From assembly GCA_029215795.1 (NCBI GenBank), contig JARDYH010000001.1:188177654-188241653 (forward strand): 64,000 nt of DNA. Direction: 5' to 3'. The first letter of the stretch is position 1. Each line of letters begins with the position of its first letter. The position numbers were made by a program, and so were the translations under genes. Below the pieces are notes generated by a model, which was given only the letters and a program-made list of their open reading frames with translations, ran no database searches and had not been told where the DNA came from. Origin of the DNA: Anniella stebbinsi. Its lineage: Eukaryota > Chordata > Lepidosauria > Squamata > Anniellidae. Of the stretch, positions 1 through 11,068 are shown in pieces.

Positions 1-735
1 GTATTTATCTTGCATTGTTTCATACTGTGCCCTGCTGGACACTTTTGAAATCACACAGAGCCAAAGAATTTCTCTACTTTTATTTAGTTGATTTAGTGAA
101 AAACCTCATTCTTTTTAAGGAGATACAATGACAACAATTCTTTATAATGTGTGTTTCTATGGGATTGTATAATAACCATAAGAACACCCCTACTCAATGT
201 CTCCCATCCTGATCTCTTCCATAAATATATCTATCTTGATCTAGACACACCTACAAGAGATCTTCCAAATGCATTGTAACTAATAATTTTAATGCTTGAA
301 AAAGAAGCCAAAACTGAGGCCTTCCGCCATTTTATTTCATTTTTTACCATCCAAGTATCCTTATCTCAATTAATTTAAGAAAAATGCAGAATTCATTGTC
401 TTTTAATATTCTGATAATTAGCAACATCTATGTCTGCACAACTAAGTGGTTTAAGTTAAATGCACACTTAATTATTTCTGTCTAATGAGCTCATCACACT
501 TCTATCAGATTAACTGTGTGTGCGGCATTTACACAAGACACTAGCTTTTGTTTCCCTGTCAATAGTACCACTGAAAAAATATTTTTAATTCATGCAAACA
601 ATACATTACAAAGTGCAATAAATTACAACTAAACTCAGTAACTTCTTTCAAAATTCTATTCTATCATTGAAAATAATTTTGTAACACTGAGAAGCTGGTT
701 AACCACCTGCAAATCTCTTGCTGACTGTAAACTAT
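1..735. other. Anonymous AT-rich sequence, no gene seen
   Basis: No reading frame, repeat end or RNA gene is recognisable. It is AT-rich with scattered homopolymers. It could be unique intergenic or intronic DNA. Confidence 0.5.
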
Positions 736-765
736 TGTGTTGTGTGTGCGTGTGTGTTTGTGTCT
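736..765. repeat. GT-rich simple repeat
   Basis: A short interrupted (GT)n tract. A run of 14 G follows at 906-919 and produces a spurious glycine-rich reading frame across it. Confidence 0.8.
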
Positions 766-1079
766 TTTAAAAAGCCCTGTTTGTACTGACTGGCAAATGC
801 TGATGCCTCTAGATTTTGTGTATAGTGGGGCCGTCAGACATCTTTATTGCAAAATGCCGTCTGGAAAAGATGCAAAATAAAATTGCTAAAATGCAGAGAA
901 AAAATGGGGGGGGGGGGGGAAAGAGAAGAGAAAAAACAAAGACCCCCTTCCCTTTGCTTATGGAGTTCAAAGGCATAACATGCAGCACCCTGCAGCAAAT
1001 GGGAAGCTACACTAATTTTAAAGCCATAAAATGCTATAAAGTGCCCTGCAGGGCAGGACTACACTGAAGCTAGTTGCAC

Positions 1080-1640
1080 CTAAATAAGATATGGTTCATT
1101 TACTTCGCAGCTTAGCCTAATGTAATCATCAGCGGATTTCTAGCCTAGAGTTGTAACAGGCAAGTAGCCGATACTGCAGAGGCGACACTCCCAGCCATTG
1201 AGGAGGCTTCAGCTAGATTGCTGTTGATTAGAAAATTTTTCAGTTTTGACAAGCACTTAATGAACATAAATCGCACCTTGATTGGTTTCCGTCGAAGCCA
1301 CAGGCACACCTGAAAAAAAGAGATTATCTCCTACGAAAGACCTTAGGAAACCTACAATCGTGTTATAAGCTTAGCCAAAAACATATATTTATAAAATACT
1401 GTTGAATGAAGCCACGTAATTACACACACTGCCCAGACATGCTCCGACCTGAAGACGTAAAGTGATACTTTAGATTAAATCAGAAAGACTCTGAATTACT
1501 TTACAGCACAGGGAGACAATCATAAAATAAAATTAAGGATGCCTTTGAGATATTCTTATAAATCTCACAATTCCTTCGCAGCATGGAGACAGCAGCTTTC
1601 ATGCAGGCCTTCCATCTAAATCTATCTTTCTGACTTTTGA
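1080..1640. other. Low-repeat stretch, candidate conserved non-coding DNA
   Basis: No coding potential or repeat signature is visible. The part at about 1,200-1,320 mixes homeobox-like sites (a CACTTAA-type site and TGATTGG) with no simple repeat, which is the look of conserved non-coding DNA. This is inference from texture only. No conservation was measured. Confidence 0.2.
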
Positions 1641-2110
1641 GATTCAGTGAAGCATTTCCCCTGGTGGAACGGGGAAGGACACAATTTTTGCCATCTTCCT
1701 CCACCCCCTGCAGCCCCATGTTCTCCCCAAATCTGCTGTGGAGGGTTGGGCAGGGCCAGTGCAAGACCTCCCACTTGCCCTCTCTTTTCTGCCCTTCCCC
1801 CGAGTGATGGCAGTGGCAGCCTTGCTTGAAGGACTCCTTCATCGGAGCGAGGCATTGGCGGAGTGGCGGCTCTGGAGGATGCCTTTTGTCATGGCAGCAC
1901 AGATGATCTCCAGGGCCACCTCCCTGCCGGAAGGACCCCTCAAAATGAGACAGTTGGATTGGGCTCTCTGTAGAGCCATGCTGGCCCATCTCTCTACTGA
2001 GCGGTCAGCGGATCTTCCAAGAGAGTTCACCCACATGATGCCGCACTCTAAGGAGTCGTCGAAGTGAGGCAACAGGCGTGAGGCACTCTGGAGAGCTGTG
2101 CCAGCAGATC
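1640..2110. other. GC-richer block open on both strands, unidentified
   Basis: About 470 bases stand out from the AT-rich surroundings by higher GC. They stay open in overlapping frames on both strands: plus 1738-2067 (109 codons), and minus 1501-1989 and 1839-2072. Neither protein is recognised. The plus-strand reading is followed at about 2,125 by ATTAAA, a possible weak polyadenylation hexamer, so a retrocopied transcript is possible. An unnamed repeat or simply a GC-rich spacer is equally possible. No start context, splice site or domain decides between these. Confidence 0.3.
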
Positions 2111-2560
2111 TCTTGCTGTCGAATTAAAGCATATTTGAAAGATGCATTTATCCACTACTAACCAGACAGTGCTTTCATCCAATACTTTTCTCAGTTTAAA
2201 GTGCACAGTAAAAAGTAGTATCCTTCAAATTCAACCAAGTTTGAAAGTTGGCAGGTTGTATCTAATAGCCTTGCACCTATATGTTTCTAGGCCAATTTTC
2301 ACCCTATGTTAAATAACAAAGCATGAAACAGTCCCAACATCTGAAAAGAAGAAAATGCCCCAGTGATCAAGAGAAAATGTCTCCCTAATCTTTCTACTTC
2401 TAGAAATAGGAATGTTCTAATAGAAAGTATACTTGAGTTTGTTGAATCATCTTCTACCTTAATCCTGGCAAGACAAAACTACTTTGAGTGGTGAAATTTA
2501 CTGATCTGGATACAGAGATTCAACTGATATTTCATGGGGTTGCACTCCCCCTACAGAACA
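2110..2560. other. Anonymous sequence
   Basis: Nothing recognisable. No repeat ends, no coding frame. Confidence 0.4.
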
Positions 2561-2599
2561 AAATACCTAAAGAACTTGAGCATCCTTCTCAATTCACTT

Positions 2600-2785
2600 T
2601 AGAATGTTTTTAGGATGCTTTTAGGATGTTTTATTGCTATTTTAATAATGTGTACCATGTTTTTAATCAGTTTTATGTATTTTATCATATTTTATATTTA
2701 CTGTTGTTCCCCGCCTCGATCCAAATGGAGAGGCGGGTAAGAAATAAATTTATTATGATGATTATGATTATGATTATTATTGCAG
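2600..2785 (+). mobile_element. 3' tail of an L2-type LINE with terminal hairpin
   Basis: The segment matches almost base for base the tails at 15,685 (+) and 4,490 (-). It runs through an AT-rich 3' UTR into a stem-loop with arms CCCGCCTC and GAGGCGGG around a 12-base loop (about 2,710-2,737), then GTAAGAAATAAA and a (GAT/ATT)n microsatellite. A conserved 3' hairpin followed by a short microsatellite tail is the layout of stringent-type LINEs, whose reverse transcriptase recognises the 3' end. The rest of the element is missing, so this is a severely 5'-truncated copy. Confidence 0.7.
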
Positions 2786-2929
2786 AAAGTTGGGGCACAG
2801 GTGACAGCAATGGTCAGGTGTGCCTTTTACCAAATCTGACACTATTTGAAGAAAGATGACCTAGCCTCATGCATACCCAAATTATGCATGCCCAAGTTAC
2901 AGCCACACTTAACTATAATAATGAGCTTT

Positions 2930-3490
2930 ATATGGGGCTCCCTTTGAAGACAACTTGGAATGTGGCGACTCATGTCCTTGTTGGGGGTAGATAATATTAT
3001 ACAAATTCTGTACGAGCTGCACTGGTTGCCAGTGCGTTTCTGGACCCAATATAAAGTGCTGGTGCTGACCTTTAAAGGTCCAAACAGTTTGGGTTCAGAT
3101 TGATTGAAGAACTATCTAGATCCATATGAACCTGCCTGAGCTTTAAGATCATCTTCAAAAGCCCTACTCACTGGCCTCCCACTACAATTAGTAAGGTGGG
3201 CAGGCATTAGAGAGATGGTCTTTTTATTGGTCACCCTCTCTGCCAAGAGTTATACACCTCCGTCTAGATGTAGCTGCTTTTAAGAGGACTTTAAAAACAT
3301 AATTGTTCTTTTGGCTTTTAATTAAAAAGGTTTTAAGCATTTACTCCTAAATTGTATTGTATTTTAGCTTGTTTATTTTTAAGTTGTCTATATTAACGGT
3401 ACTTTTATAATTTGTTTAACACTGAATTGTACTGCTTTATATTGTAAGTCAAGTGTTTATATTGCAAGTCGTTTCCTGTGTTGGGACAGA
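2930..3490 (+). mobile_element. L2-type LINE relic, C-terminal region and 3' UTR
   Basis: The plus strand near 3,015-3,090 reads as the L2 C-terminal signature (leucine-x-x-LHWLPVRF, then YKVLVLTFK) before stops and frame changes. The following 350 bases are an AT-rich tail resembling an L2 3' UTR. It is too decayed to code for anything. The assignment rests on the LHWLPV motif, which is characteristic of the end of the L2-clade reverse transcriptase. Confidence 0.6.
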
Positions 3491-4461
3491 TTAGTGATTC
3501 TGCTGCCCATCAGTCTCCTTGCCTGAGCTGATGGAGGTGCATGGATTTGGTGTTATGGACCCCGAGGATGGTTCTAGGGGATCTCAACTTCCATGCCAAG
3601 TCCACCTGATCTGGAGTGTCGTTTTGCACAAGTAGCTTGTTTCATCTCAACAACCAAAAGAACCTGATTGCTGACTTGAACCTGGCAGAACCAGAACCCA
3701 ACTCAACACATCTCTTGTCATGGTGGGATTGCTTCCTATTGAAGTTGGGATTTTCAACAGCTTTTCTCTTCTGAAAGGATGGGGAGCCTATTAAAATGGT
3801 CCTCTCACAGAAGCTAATGGATTCCAGGGGGCTCTAGGGGATTTTCATGCTGGCATGGCTAGTGCTCCTATCAAAATCCTGATCACTCTGTGGAATACAG
3901 AGATGACTCAGGCAGTTCACATGATTTCACCGAAGTACTCTCTACCTCTGAGCAGAGCCAGGCAGCTCCACAGTCTACACCTGAGCTGGGGGAAATGAAG
4001 CAAAAGCGAAGATAGTTAGAATGCAGGTGGAGGAAGACTTGTGTCAAGTCCGACTGAGCACAAATTAGAGCTCATTATTGAGCCTACTCTGTGGAGGGAA
4101 TGGTGGCAAGTGAGGACTTTTCCACTTCCATTGCATCTTCTCAGTGCTGTTCAGCAGAGCTTTTTTGAAAAGTTCATGGCCTGCTGCAATCTGGGTCATG
4201 GGGAGACATGGTGGCATCCTAAGCAGCACACTGTGACGAGTTTGCACAACACTTTGAAGATAAAGTCGCTTGACTCCATTGTGACCTGGACGCCACAATT
4301 AATGCAGTTCCATTAGTAGAGGTGTACAGAGACCAATTCATTTAGTTTTATTGGATGAGTTTCAGTATTTGATGCCCAAGGATGCAGACAAGGTGCTTGG
4401 CCAAGTCTGGTTGATCACCTGTTTGCTTGACCTTTGCCCTTCATGGCTTATTACTTCTAAT
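3490..4461 (+). mobile_element. Old L2 copy, part 1: endonuclease and pre-RT linker relic
   Basis: Broken plus-strand frames carry L2 landmarks. An endonuclease-like stretch lies near 3,565-3,620 (valine-leucine-glycine-aspartate-leucine-asparagine-like, then histidine-alanine-lysine-serine). The linker just before RT lies at 4,351-4,458 and reads DKVLGQVW followed by TCLLDLCPSWLI, close to the L2 consensus I recall. Many stops interrupt it. The copy is cut at about 4,461 by a minus-strand LINE tail and appears to resume at 5,106, 11,096 and 12,400, so it predates all the elements inserted in it. Confidence 0.55.
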
Positions 4462-5105
4462 AATAATAACAATAATAATAACAATTTATTTCTTACCCGC
4501 CTCTCCGTCTGGATCGAGGCGGGGAACAACAACATGATAAAATACATAAAACTGATTAAACATGACACATATTATTAAAACTGCATTAAAACATCCTAAA
4601 ACATCCTAAAAACATCCTTAAAACATTCTAAAATTCCACTGGATATGTCTGCCGGGAGAGAACAGTCTTTATAGCTTTCTTAAATTCTAAAAGACTGTTA
4701 AGTTGATGAGTCTCCTCCGGCAGGTCATTCCACAGTCTGGGAGCGGCAGAAGAGAAGGTCCTCTGGGTAACGGTTGTCAGCCTAGTCTTGGCTGACTGCA
4801 GTAAGTTCTTCCCAGAGGACCTGAGCATGCGGGGCGGATTGTATGGGAGAAGGCGATCCCACAGGTAACCTGGACCCAAACCATGTAGGGCTTTAAAGGT
4901 AATAACCAACACTTTATACTTCGCCCGGAAACTAATTGGCAGCCAGTGGAGCGATTTTAAAGCTGGCGTAATATGGTCACTCCTAGATGTACCGGTGACC
5001 AACCTGGCTGCCATATTTTGAACTAGTTGAAGTTTCCGGACTAGGCACAGAGGTAGCCCTATGTACAGCGCATTGCAGAAGTCGAGCCTCGAATAGGGAG
5101 GGGAT
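4462..5105 (-). pseudogene. L2-type LINE 3' end with RT C-terminus, 5'-truncated
   Basis: Read on the minus strand, the frame from about 5,105 to 4,628 encodes about 160 residues of the L2 reverse-transcriptase C-terminal region. It begins SRLDFCNALY, passes through KLQLVQNMAARL, the LHWLP motif and ALHGLGPGYL, and ends at a TAA after FKKAIKTVL. This is the conserved end of L2-clade ORF2, downstream of the catalytic palm. The 3' UTR follows and ends in the GAGGCGGG/CCCGCCTC hairpin and a (TAA)n-like tail at 4,459-4,487. The frame is open throughout, so this copy is younger than the surrounding L2. It is inserted in reverse into the linker of that copy. Residues upstream of 5,105 in the open frame look unrelated. 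Confidence 0.75.
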
Positions 5106-5221
5106 GTCTCACTGGATCCAGAAGGTTGTAAGTTCCTCCTTGAAATAGGGCATGGCATTGGCCTCTTTAATGAGGGCACTCTTCAAAATGCCTAACGTGC
5201 ATGCAGAAGTTGTTAACAGAT
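5106..5221 (+). mobile_element. Old L2 copy, part 2
   Basis: A short plus-strand stretch lies between the reversed LINE tail and the DIRS terminus. Its reading near 5,152-5,215 can be aligned loosely with the beginning of the L2 RT domain. It is assigned mainly by position between two other pieces of the same copy. Confidence 0.35.
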
Positions 5222-5273
5222 ATGCAGGTTGCTTACCTGTAACTGTAGTTCTTCGAGTGGTCATCTGTGCAGT

Positions 5274-5411
5274 CACACATATGGGCTCACGCCGACGCCG
5301 AGCCCGCTTCCGGGAAACTTCATTAGCTAGCTTAGGTTTTAGGCGGGAACCCCTCCCCCCACCATCCTACCGCGCATGCTCCAGGTTCCCGCTCCCTGCT
5401 TACCTCAGTTC
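5274..5411. repeat. DIRS inverted terminal repeat, left
   Basis: About 138 bases beginning CACACATATGGGCTC and ending CCTCAGTTC are the reverse complement of 10,931-11,068, with a handful of mismatches. Outside this shared part the two ends differ (5,222-5,273 against 11,069-11,095). That is the DIRS pattern, in which each unique extension has its own complement in the internal complementary region. Confidence 0.9.
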
Positions 5412-5522
5412 CCTGAGACCGCTTGGCTTCGCGACTAAGGTAACAATAAAATTTACAAATATGAGCATGCTCGGAACAGCTTGACAACCACAACAGCGAT
5501 GCCAAGAGGGGATGGTGGGTGG

Positions 5523-5620
5523 GTTGTGTGACTGCACAGATGACCACTCGAAGAACTACAGTTACAGGTAAGCAACCTGCATTTCTTCTTCATGGTCTCT
5601 GTGCATCACACATATGGGCG
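5523..5620. repeat. DIRS internal complementary region (ICR)
   Basis: The left half (about 5,523-5,582) is the reverse complement of the extreme left end of the element (5,222-5,279). The right half (5,581-5,620) matches the reverse complement of the extreme right end (about 11,056-11,095) with two mismatches. Such a region, complementary to both termini side by side, is thought to template joining of the ends into a circular intermediate. It lies about 45 bases downstream of the recombinase stop codon. Confidence 0.9.
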
Positions 5621-5664
5621 AATAACAAGCAAACTTACCGGAGGTGGGTAGGCATGCTGAGGAA

Positions 5665-6720
5665 TTACTGGCAGATCAACGAAAGGACTGCTCTACCGAA
5701 AGAGTAATCCTGCCGTGCTCTGACATCCAACTGATAATGCTTCACAAAGGTGGAGGCATTAGACCAAGTAGCCGCTTGACAGACATCAGGAATGGAAGCT
5801 CCAAGCAGCAGGGCTGTAGAGGCGGCTTGTCCTCTGGTTGAGTGCGCCACTAGCAGAAACGGAGGCTCCTTTCTAACAAGTTGATAGGCGAGGGCAATGG
5901 TGCTGACAATCCACTTCGATATACGTTGTGGTGAAGCAGGCATGCCCTTAGTCTTGCCCCCATAACACAGGAAAAGTCTCCGAGACTTACAGAATGAGTC
6001 AGACCTAGATTTATAGAAAGCTAATGCTCTGCGGACATCTAGAGTGTGCAGAGAAGAACATAAAGGATCAGATGAGGCCTTAAAGAAAGTAGGTAATACA
6101 ATGTCCTGGTTGATATGAAAACTGGACGCCACTTTAGGTACAAACGAAGGGTCAGTACGTAATACAACTCTATCACAGAAGAACTGCATGTGGGGAGGAT
6201 CCACAAGCAGTGCTGCAAGCTCGGAAGCTCTCCTTGCTGACGTGATAGCTACAAGAAAAACAGTCTTAAACGTTAACAATCAAAAATCAACAGTAGCCAT
6301 TGGTTCAAATGGTTTTGCAGTGAGAGCTGTAAGAACAACAGAAAGGCTCCACTGAGGAACAACAGGACGAATGGTGGGAAATAAGTTATTTAAGCCTTTA
6401 AGGAAAGCCTTCGCCAGAGGGTGGGTGAAAACTGAGAACCCCTCAACGAGATTGTGGTTCATGGCGATAGCAGCCAGGTAAACTCGGATGGACGAGGGTT
6501 TTAAACCCGCTGTATGCAGTGAGTAGAGAAACGCAATCACGTCGGGCATGGACGCTGCGTGGCAGGGGAAACCCTTAGCGGCTGCAAAGTCCCGGATCCG
6601 CCTCCATTTGCTAGAGTATGATCGTCTAGTAGAAGGCTTTCTGGCCGCCTCAATAATGGACCTTATGTCCTCTGGGAGGGAGACGTCCCGCCATTGGGGT
6701 GGATTCTCCACACCGTGAGT
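5665..6720 (-). pseudogene. DIRS tyrosine recombinase, interrupted by one TGA
   Basis: This is the integrase-replacing enzyme of DIRS elements, a phage-integrase-fold tyrosine recombinase. The N-terminal core-binding part (from about 6,681) contains PSTRRSYSSKWRRI, a typical SAM-like helix region. The catalytic part (6,279-5,665) has the first arginine in SARRASELAAL, the H-x-x-R box as HSTRGQAAS, a tryptophan at about codon 172 and the nucleophilic tyrosine in KHYQLD. All catalytic positions are therefore present. One in-frame TGA at 6,282-6,280 divides the two parts without a frame change. A CGA-to-TGA transition would explain it. The start overlaps the end of the RNase H/methyltransferase frame, as in other DIRS elements. 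The total would be about 338 residues, normal for the family. Confidence 0.9.
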
Positions 6721-8626
6721 CCCAATGTGCGTACGTCCAGATGTAGAACCCTGCCCTGGTCCTTGGACAGGAGATCGGGAATGTTGGGGAGGCGCCAGAT
6801 CCGGCGGTGTGCTAGTCTGAGTAGCGGCGTGAACCAGGGTTGCCTTGGCCACCACGGGGCAACGATTATGGCATTCGAGTTGTACCGCTGAGTCCGTGTT
6901 AGAGTCCTCGCTATCAGCGGAAACAGTGGAAACATGTAGAGGCATCCTTGGGACCAGTCCAATTGGAAGGCGTCTCCCAAGGAGCCTCTGCCTATTCCCG
7001 CTCTGGAGCAATAGGTTGGGCAGACCCTGTTCGCGTGAGATGCAAAGATGTCCACTGTGGGGGTACCCCAATGTGCAAAGAGACGACTCACAATGTGTGG
7101 AGACAGTTCCCACTCGTGGGTGTCCTGAAAAGAACGACTGAGTTCGTTTGCCCAAGTATTGTTTGTCCCTGCGACATGCAGAGCTGACAGCAAAATCTTG
7201 TGAGAACTTGCCCACAACAGGATGTCCATGACTAGGTGCAGGAGGCGACGGGAGCGGGTGCCTCCCTCTTTGTTCAAATACCACACCACCGTGGTATTGT
7301 CTGATAATATGCGGACGTGACGCCCGTACAGGTGAGGGAGGAATGCTCGAAGCGCCTTTTTCACAGCTAGGAGCTCCAACATGTTTATATGAAGGCGTGT
7401 CTCCGAACATGACCATCTTCCTTGCGTTGCGAGGGCACCCATGTGCGCTCCCCATCCATGCAGAGATGCATCTGTCGTTACAACCCGAGAGGGGCCTGGA
7501 TCCACGAAAGGCATCCCTTGGGAGAGATTCCCTGGGCTCGACCACCAATCCAGAGAGGCACGTACTGGCTCTGGAACGTCGAAGGCAATGCCATGAGGGT
7601 CGAGTCGGGGAGAAATGCTGTATGAGGAAGTGCTGGAGGGGCCACATGTGCAGACGAGCCCATCACACAACGAAAACCGATGCAGCCATCAGTCCCAGGA
7701 GGCGTAGGATAGTAAACGCCAACACTCGTGGTTGGAGACGCACCTGTGCCGCAAGTTGCTGCAAGGTATCCCTTCTGTCCTCGGGCAGGAAGGCTCTGCC
7801 CCGCCGAGAGTCGAGTAGAACACCTATGAACTGGAGCGTCTGTGACGGCTGAAAAACGGACTTGTCGTAGTTTATCTGTAAACCAAGGGAGTTGAGAAGC
7901 GTGGCGACAGAATTGACATCTGCTGCGGCCTGGTCCCTGGACGGCGACACGATGAGCCAGTCGTCCAGGTACGGATAAATCTCTACGTTGTTTGACCGAA
8001 GATGTGCACAAATTACTGCCATACATTTGGTGAAGACTCTTGGGGCAGATTTTAGACCGAAGGGAAGAACTGAGAACTGGTAGGCCCGGTGGCCAATGAC
8101 GAACCGGAGGTATCGACGATGTGACTGATGTATGGCTATGTGAAAATATGCGTCCTTTAAATCGATCAGCGTGAACCAGCAGTTCCTCTTGAGGAGCTGC
8201 AGAATTGCCGCAATCGTCACCATGCGAAATTTCCTTGGTCTGACAAACTTGTTCAAGGCTCTGAGATCCATGATAGGACAAAGTCCCCCATCCTTTTTGG
8301 GAACCGTAAAATAACGGGAGTAAAATCCCGTACACATCCGCGCCCCTGGTACCCTCGTAATGGTGCCTTTTTGTAGAAGAGTTGCTGTTTCTTGAGCCAA
8401 GGCGTTTGACAGGGGGGTAATTTTGACGGTGCCTGTTGGAGGAGGGTTCTTTGAACTCTAGCTTGTACCCATTTGCGATAATGTCGAGCACCCAAGTGTC
8501 TGAAGTGATGGAAGCCCAGATCTGGTGGAACTGACTGAGCTTGGGCCTCACCTGGCCAGGTGGGGCGAGTGTCAAGTCAAAGACGATGCTTTTGCGTCTG
8601 GGACTGCCTGGTACGGGACTGAGCAA
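6663..8626 (-). pseudogene. DIRS reverse transcriptase-RNase H-methyltransferase-like polyprotein, frameshifted
   Basis: The pol gene runs through three frames. The RT N-terminus (DTWVLDIIANGYKLEF) begins in the frame open from 8,626. A shift near 8,450 leads to the main RT block (8,400-7,663) with LIDLKDAYFHI, LPFGLKSAP and the catalytic YLDD at codons 144-147 of that block. An in-frame TGA at 7,665-7,663, probably from CGA, and a shift near 7,605 lead to RNase H (to 6,663). RNase H has TTDAS, MLELLAV and LSDNTTVVWYLN, carrying three acidic residues. The fourth acidic position seems replaced (ANELSR where AD-x-LSR is usual). A region with DIFASHANR, FPLFPLI and APWWPRQPWF follows and matches the segment called methyltransferase-like in DIRS elements. 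The gene overlaps the end of gag by about 50 bases. Confidence 0.88.
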
Positions 8627-10737
8627 ATCTGGACGAAGATTTACGAGGCTGGTAAGCGGATGACGTCGCAGATGGTTGGTAACGCTGGTTGCGGTCCTGT
8701 TGCTGCCTGGGTTGGTAGGGCACAGGGCGATACCACTTGCGTTGGCGATAAGGCTGCTGCTGGGACTGGGTAAACCCCATTTTCTTAGCAGTCATTTTGG
8801 CTTTGTGAATTGTGTCCATGGTCGTGTGCGTGGACGCGTTGAACAGACCTTCCCCATCAAATGGGAGGTCCTCTATCCTATTTTTAGGCTCTAACGGAAG
8901 CGTTGCTGAACGCAACCAAGCATGGCGCCATAAGGCAATGGCCCCAATCATGGCTTTAGCCGTGCAGTCCGTTTGATGACGTGCAGTCGTCAACTCCTGC
9001 TTAGAAAGACGTACAGCTTCTGCTTGGAACACCCTGGCGAGGTCACGCTGCTCGTCCGGAAGATAATCAGTAAGAGTCGCAATCTTCTCCCAAAGGAAGA
9101 GCTGGTAATGGGCCATCATGGCCTGATAATTTGAGACCTTGATGCCCAACGCTGCTGAAGAATAAATTCTGTGGCCATAGGAGTCAAGTTTACGCCCCTC
9201 CTTGTCAGTGGGAGCTGAGTGGTTTCTGCCCGATTTCCCCTGCGACGCCTCCACCACAATAGAATTTGGTTTAGGGTGTGTAAAACAAAGGGGGCTTCAT
9301 CCTCCTTTATCTTATAAAGGGCATCAAGGCGTTTGGACGTTGGCCCGATGGTCGCTGGATTGGACCATGACTGCTTAACGGTCTTGAGCAATGTAGGGAC
9401 CAAAGGTAGTGTCACTTGTGGTGATGGATCCGTGTACAACACATCATAAATGCGGTCATCCATCTCCTCTTGAGGCTGTTGGAGCTCGATGCTAAGCGAT
9501 TGCGCCAATCTCGACATTTGGTCCAAGAACCCCCCTAGCTCCATGGATGGGGAGGCTCTATCTTCGGTACCGACGTCATCGGAGGGTGATGGTACCGATG
9601 GTTGCGGCGATGGAGCTGAGGAGGTATCCGAAACATAATCTTCGATGGACTGAGACGATGGCTCTCGATGTCGAGGAGGGCATACTGGAGGAGAAAGGTG
9701 TCGACGCCGAGAAGCCCGCACCAGAGATTCCTTGCGGCGCGGTGGGACTGGCGGACGTAAAGGCGATCTTGAAATGTGCTGCCCAGTGTAGGGATCGAAG
9801 CGATACCGACGTCCACTGCGCGAGGAAGGATGCGAGCATTCCGAATATCGATCCCAGTCCCGAGAGCGGGATCGAGATCGCGACCGAGAGGTCGGCGCAT
9901 CCCGTGGGCGATCCGACCGAACGGCACGACGACGACTGGACAGTACTTGTGCTTCGAGGTCGAGGGGGCGTCGGATCGGTGACGGCGGCTCCATGTCGAT
10001 GGGAAGTGTATCCTCCACATCTGATGCTATTTCAATCGGTGTCGGAGACTGGACAGATGGAACAGAACGCATCGGCAATGACACTATCGACGTAGGCGGT
10101 ATCGAAGAGCCGTGCAACTCCGGAGACGGTGGCGCTGTCGGTATCGACAGCAAGCGCAAAGACACAGCCGGATGCGGGAAAGTCGTCGGTATCAAACAAG
10201 GCGTCGGTAACGAGGACGATTTTCTCGCCGTCGGCTGGTGCGGCTTTGGTGCCAAAGACGGCATCGATGGCGGTACCGAGGAAGATTTTCTCGATGTCGA
10301 TGCCAACGACGGTACCGTGGTGGACTTGGATTTTTTCGATTTTCCATGTGTCTTCGCCTTCACCTTTTTCGCCGTGCAGCTGGTGATCTAGGAGACGGTA
10401 CCGATGCCTGCGCTGCAATCCCAGACAAGGGCGAGCCAGGAGAAGCTGGGCTCGAGCGTATAGAGGGCAACGGCCCACGCTCCCCAGAAATGGAAGGGGC
10501 AGCCTCCATTGGCACCACATGCAGTCGTTCCACAGCCGACAGTGCCTTACTCCAAAGTAGGCTTCGGAGACGGTCCGCTCGGTTGCGTCTTATTTGCCGG
10601 GAAAAACGCATGCAATGTGAACACGCGTCCACAATATGTTGCTCCCTGAGACAGATTAAACACAGGGAGTGACCATCGGTAAGGGCCAACTTAGCCCTAC
10701 ACCGGGAGCAGTGCTTAAATAACGCAGACTGCGCCAT
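8577..10737 (-). pseudogene. DIRS gag-like protein, two frameshifts
   Basis: Three consecutive minus-strand frames make up the first gene of the element. The N-terminus (10,737-10,360, 125 codons) has a cysteine/histidine pattern (CSRC, CLIC, CSHC) that could bind zinc. The middle (from 10,363) is rich in proline, serine and arginine, with SRSRSRSR dipeptides near 9,890, followed by an acidic part. The C-terminus (9,257-8,577) is folded-looking and ends in a glutamine/arginine/tyrosine-rich tail suited to nucleic-acid binding. The first break lies at a run of five A at 10,365-10,369 and the second near 9,285. Both look like single-base losses rather than programmed slippage, since no canonical heptamer fits. 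The role, RNA packaging, is inferred from position and composition. Confidence 0.8.
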
Positions 10738-10930
10738 AGGCCGGGGCAGTACTGCGAAGCCTAACTAATTACAAACAAAAAGTCTTTTTTTTTTAATATA
10801 TAAAACAAATAACTACCAAAAATAACAAAAGAACTATCTAAGCTAACTGGAACAACAATTTTCTCTCAAAAACAGATACCAACGTATCGAGGAAGTCTCC
10901 CACGAGGCGATCAGCGAAGCGGTCGAAGAA

Positions 10931-11068
10931 GAACTGAGGTAAGCAGGGAGCGGGAACCCGGAGCATGCGCGGTAGGATGGTGGGGGGAGGGGTTCCCGCC
11001 TAAAATCTAAGCTAGCTAATGAAGTTTCCCGGAAGCGGGCTCAGCGTCGGCGCGAGCCCATATGTGTG
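10931..11068. repeat. DIRS inverted terminal repeat, right
   Basis: Partner of 5,274-5,411 in inverted orientation. In transcription order it is the 5' end. The unique extension 11,069-11,095 (TGCACAGAGACCAC...) is complementary to the right half of the internal complementary region. Confidence 0.9.

Noticed and set aside
816..1067. 83-codon plus frame
   Set aside because: It crosses a run of 14 G and shows no domain or coding bias.
6694..7852. Plus-strand frames inside DIRS (6,694-6,891, 6,845-7,141, 7,343-7,852)
   Set aside because: They are antisense to RT/RNase H and have no recognisable product.
9535..10095. Overlapping frames on both strands within the DIRS gag region
   Set aside because: They are alternative-frame readings of the arginine/serine-rich gag. 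The gag frame has the expected position and composition.
10360..10369. Programmed -1 frameshift in DIRS gag
   Set aside because: The five-A run does not give a slippery heptamer with matching A-site pairing in the zero frame. A one-base loss is simpler.
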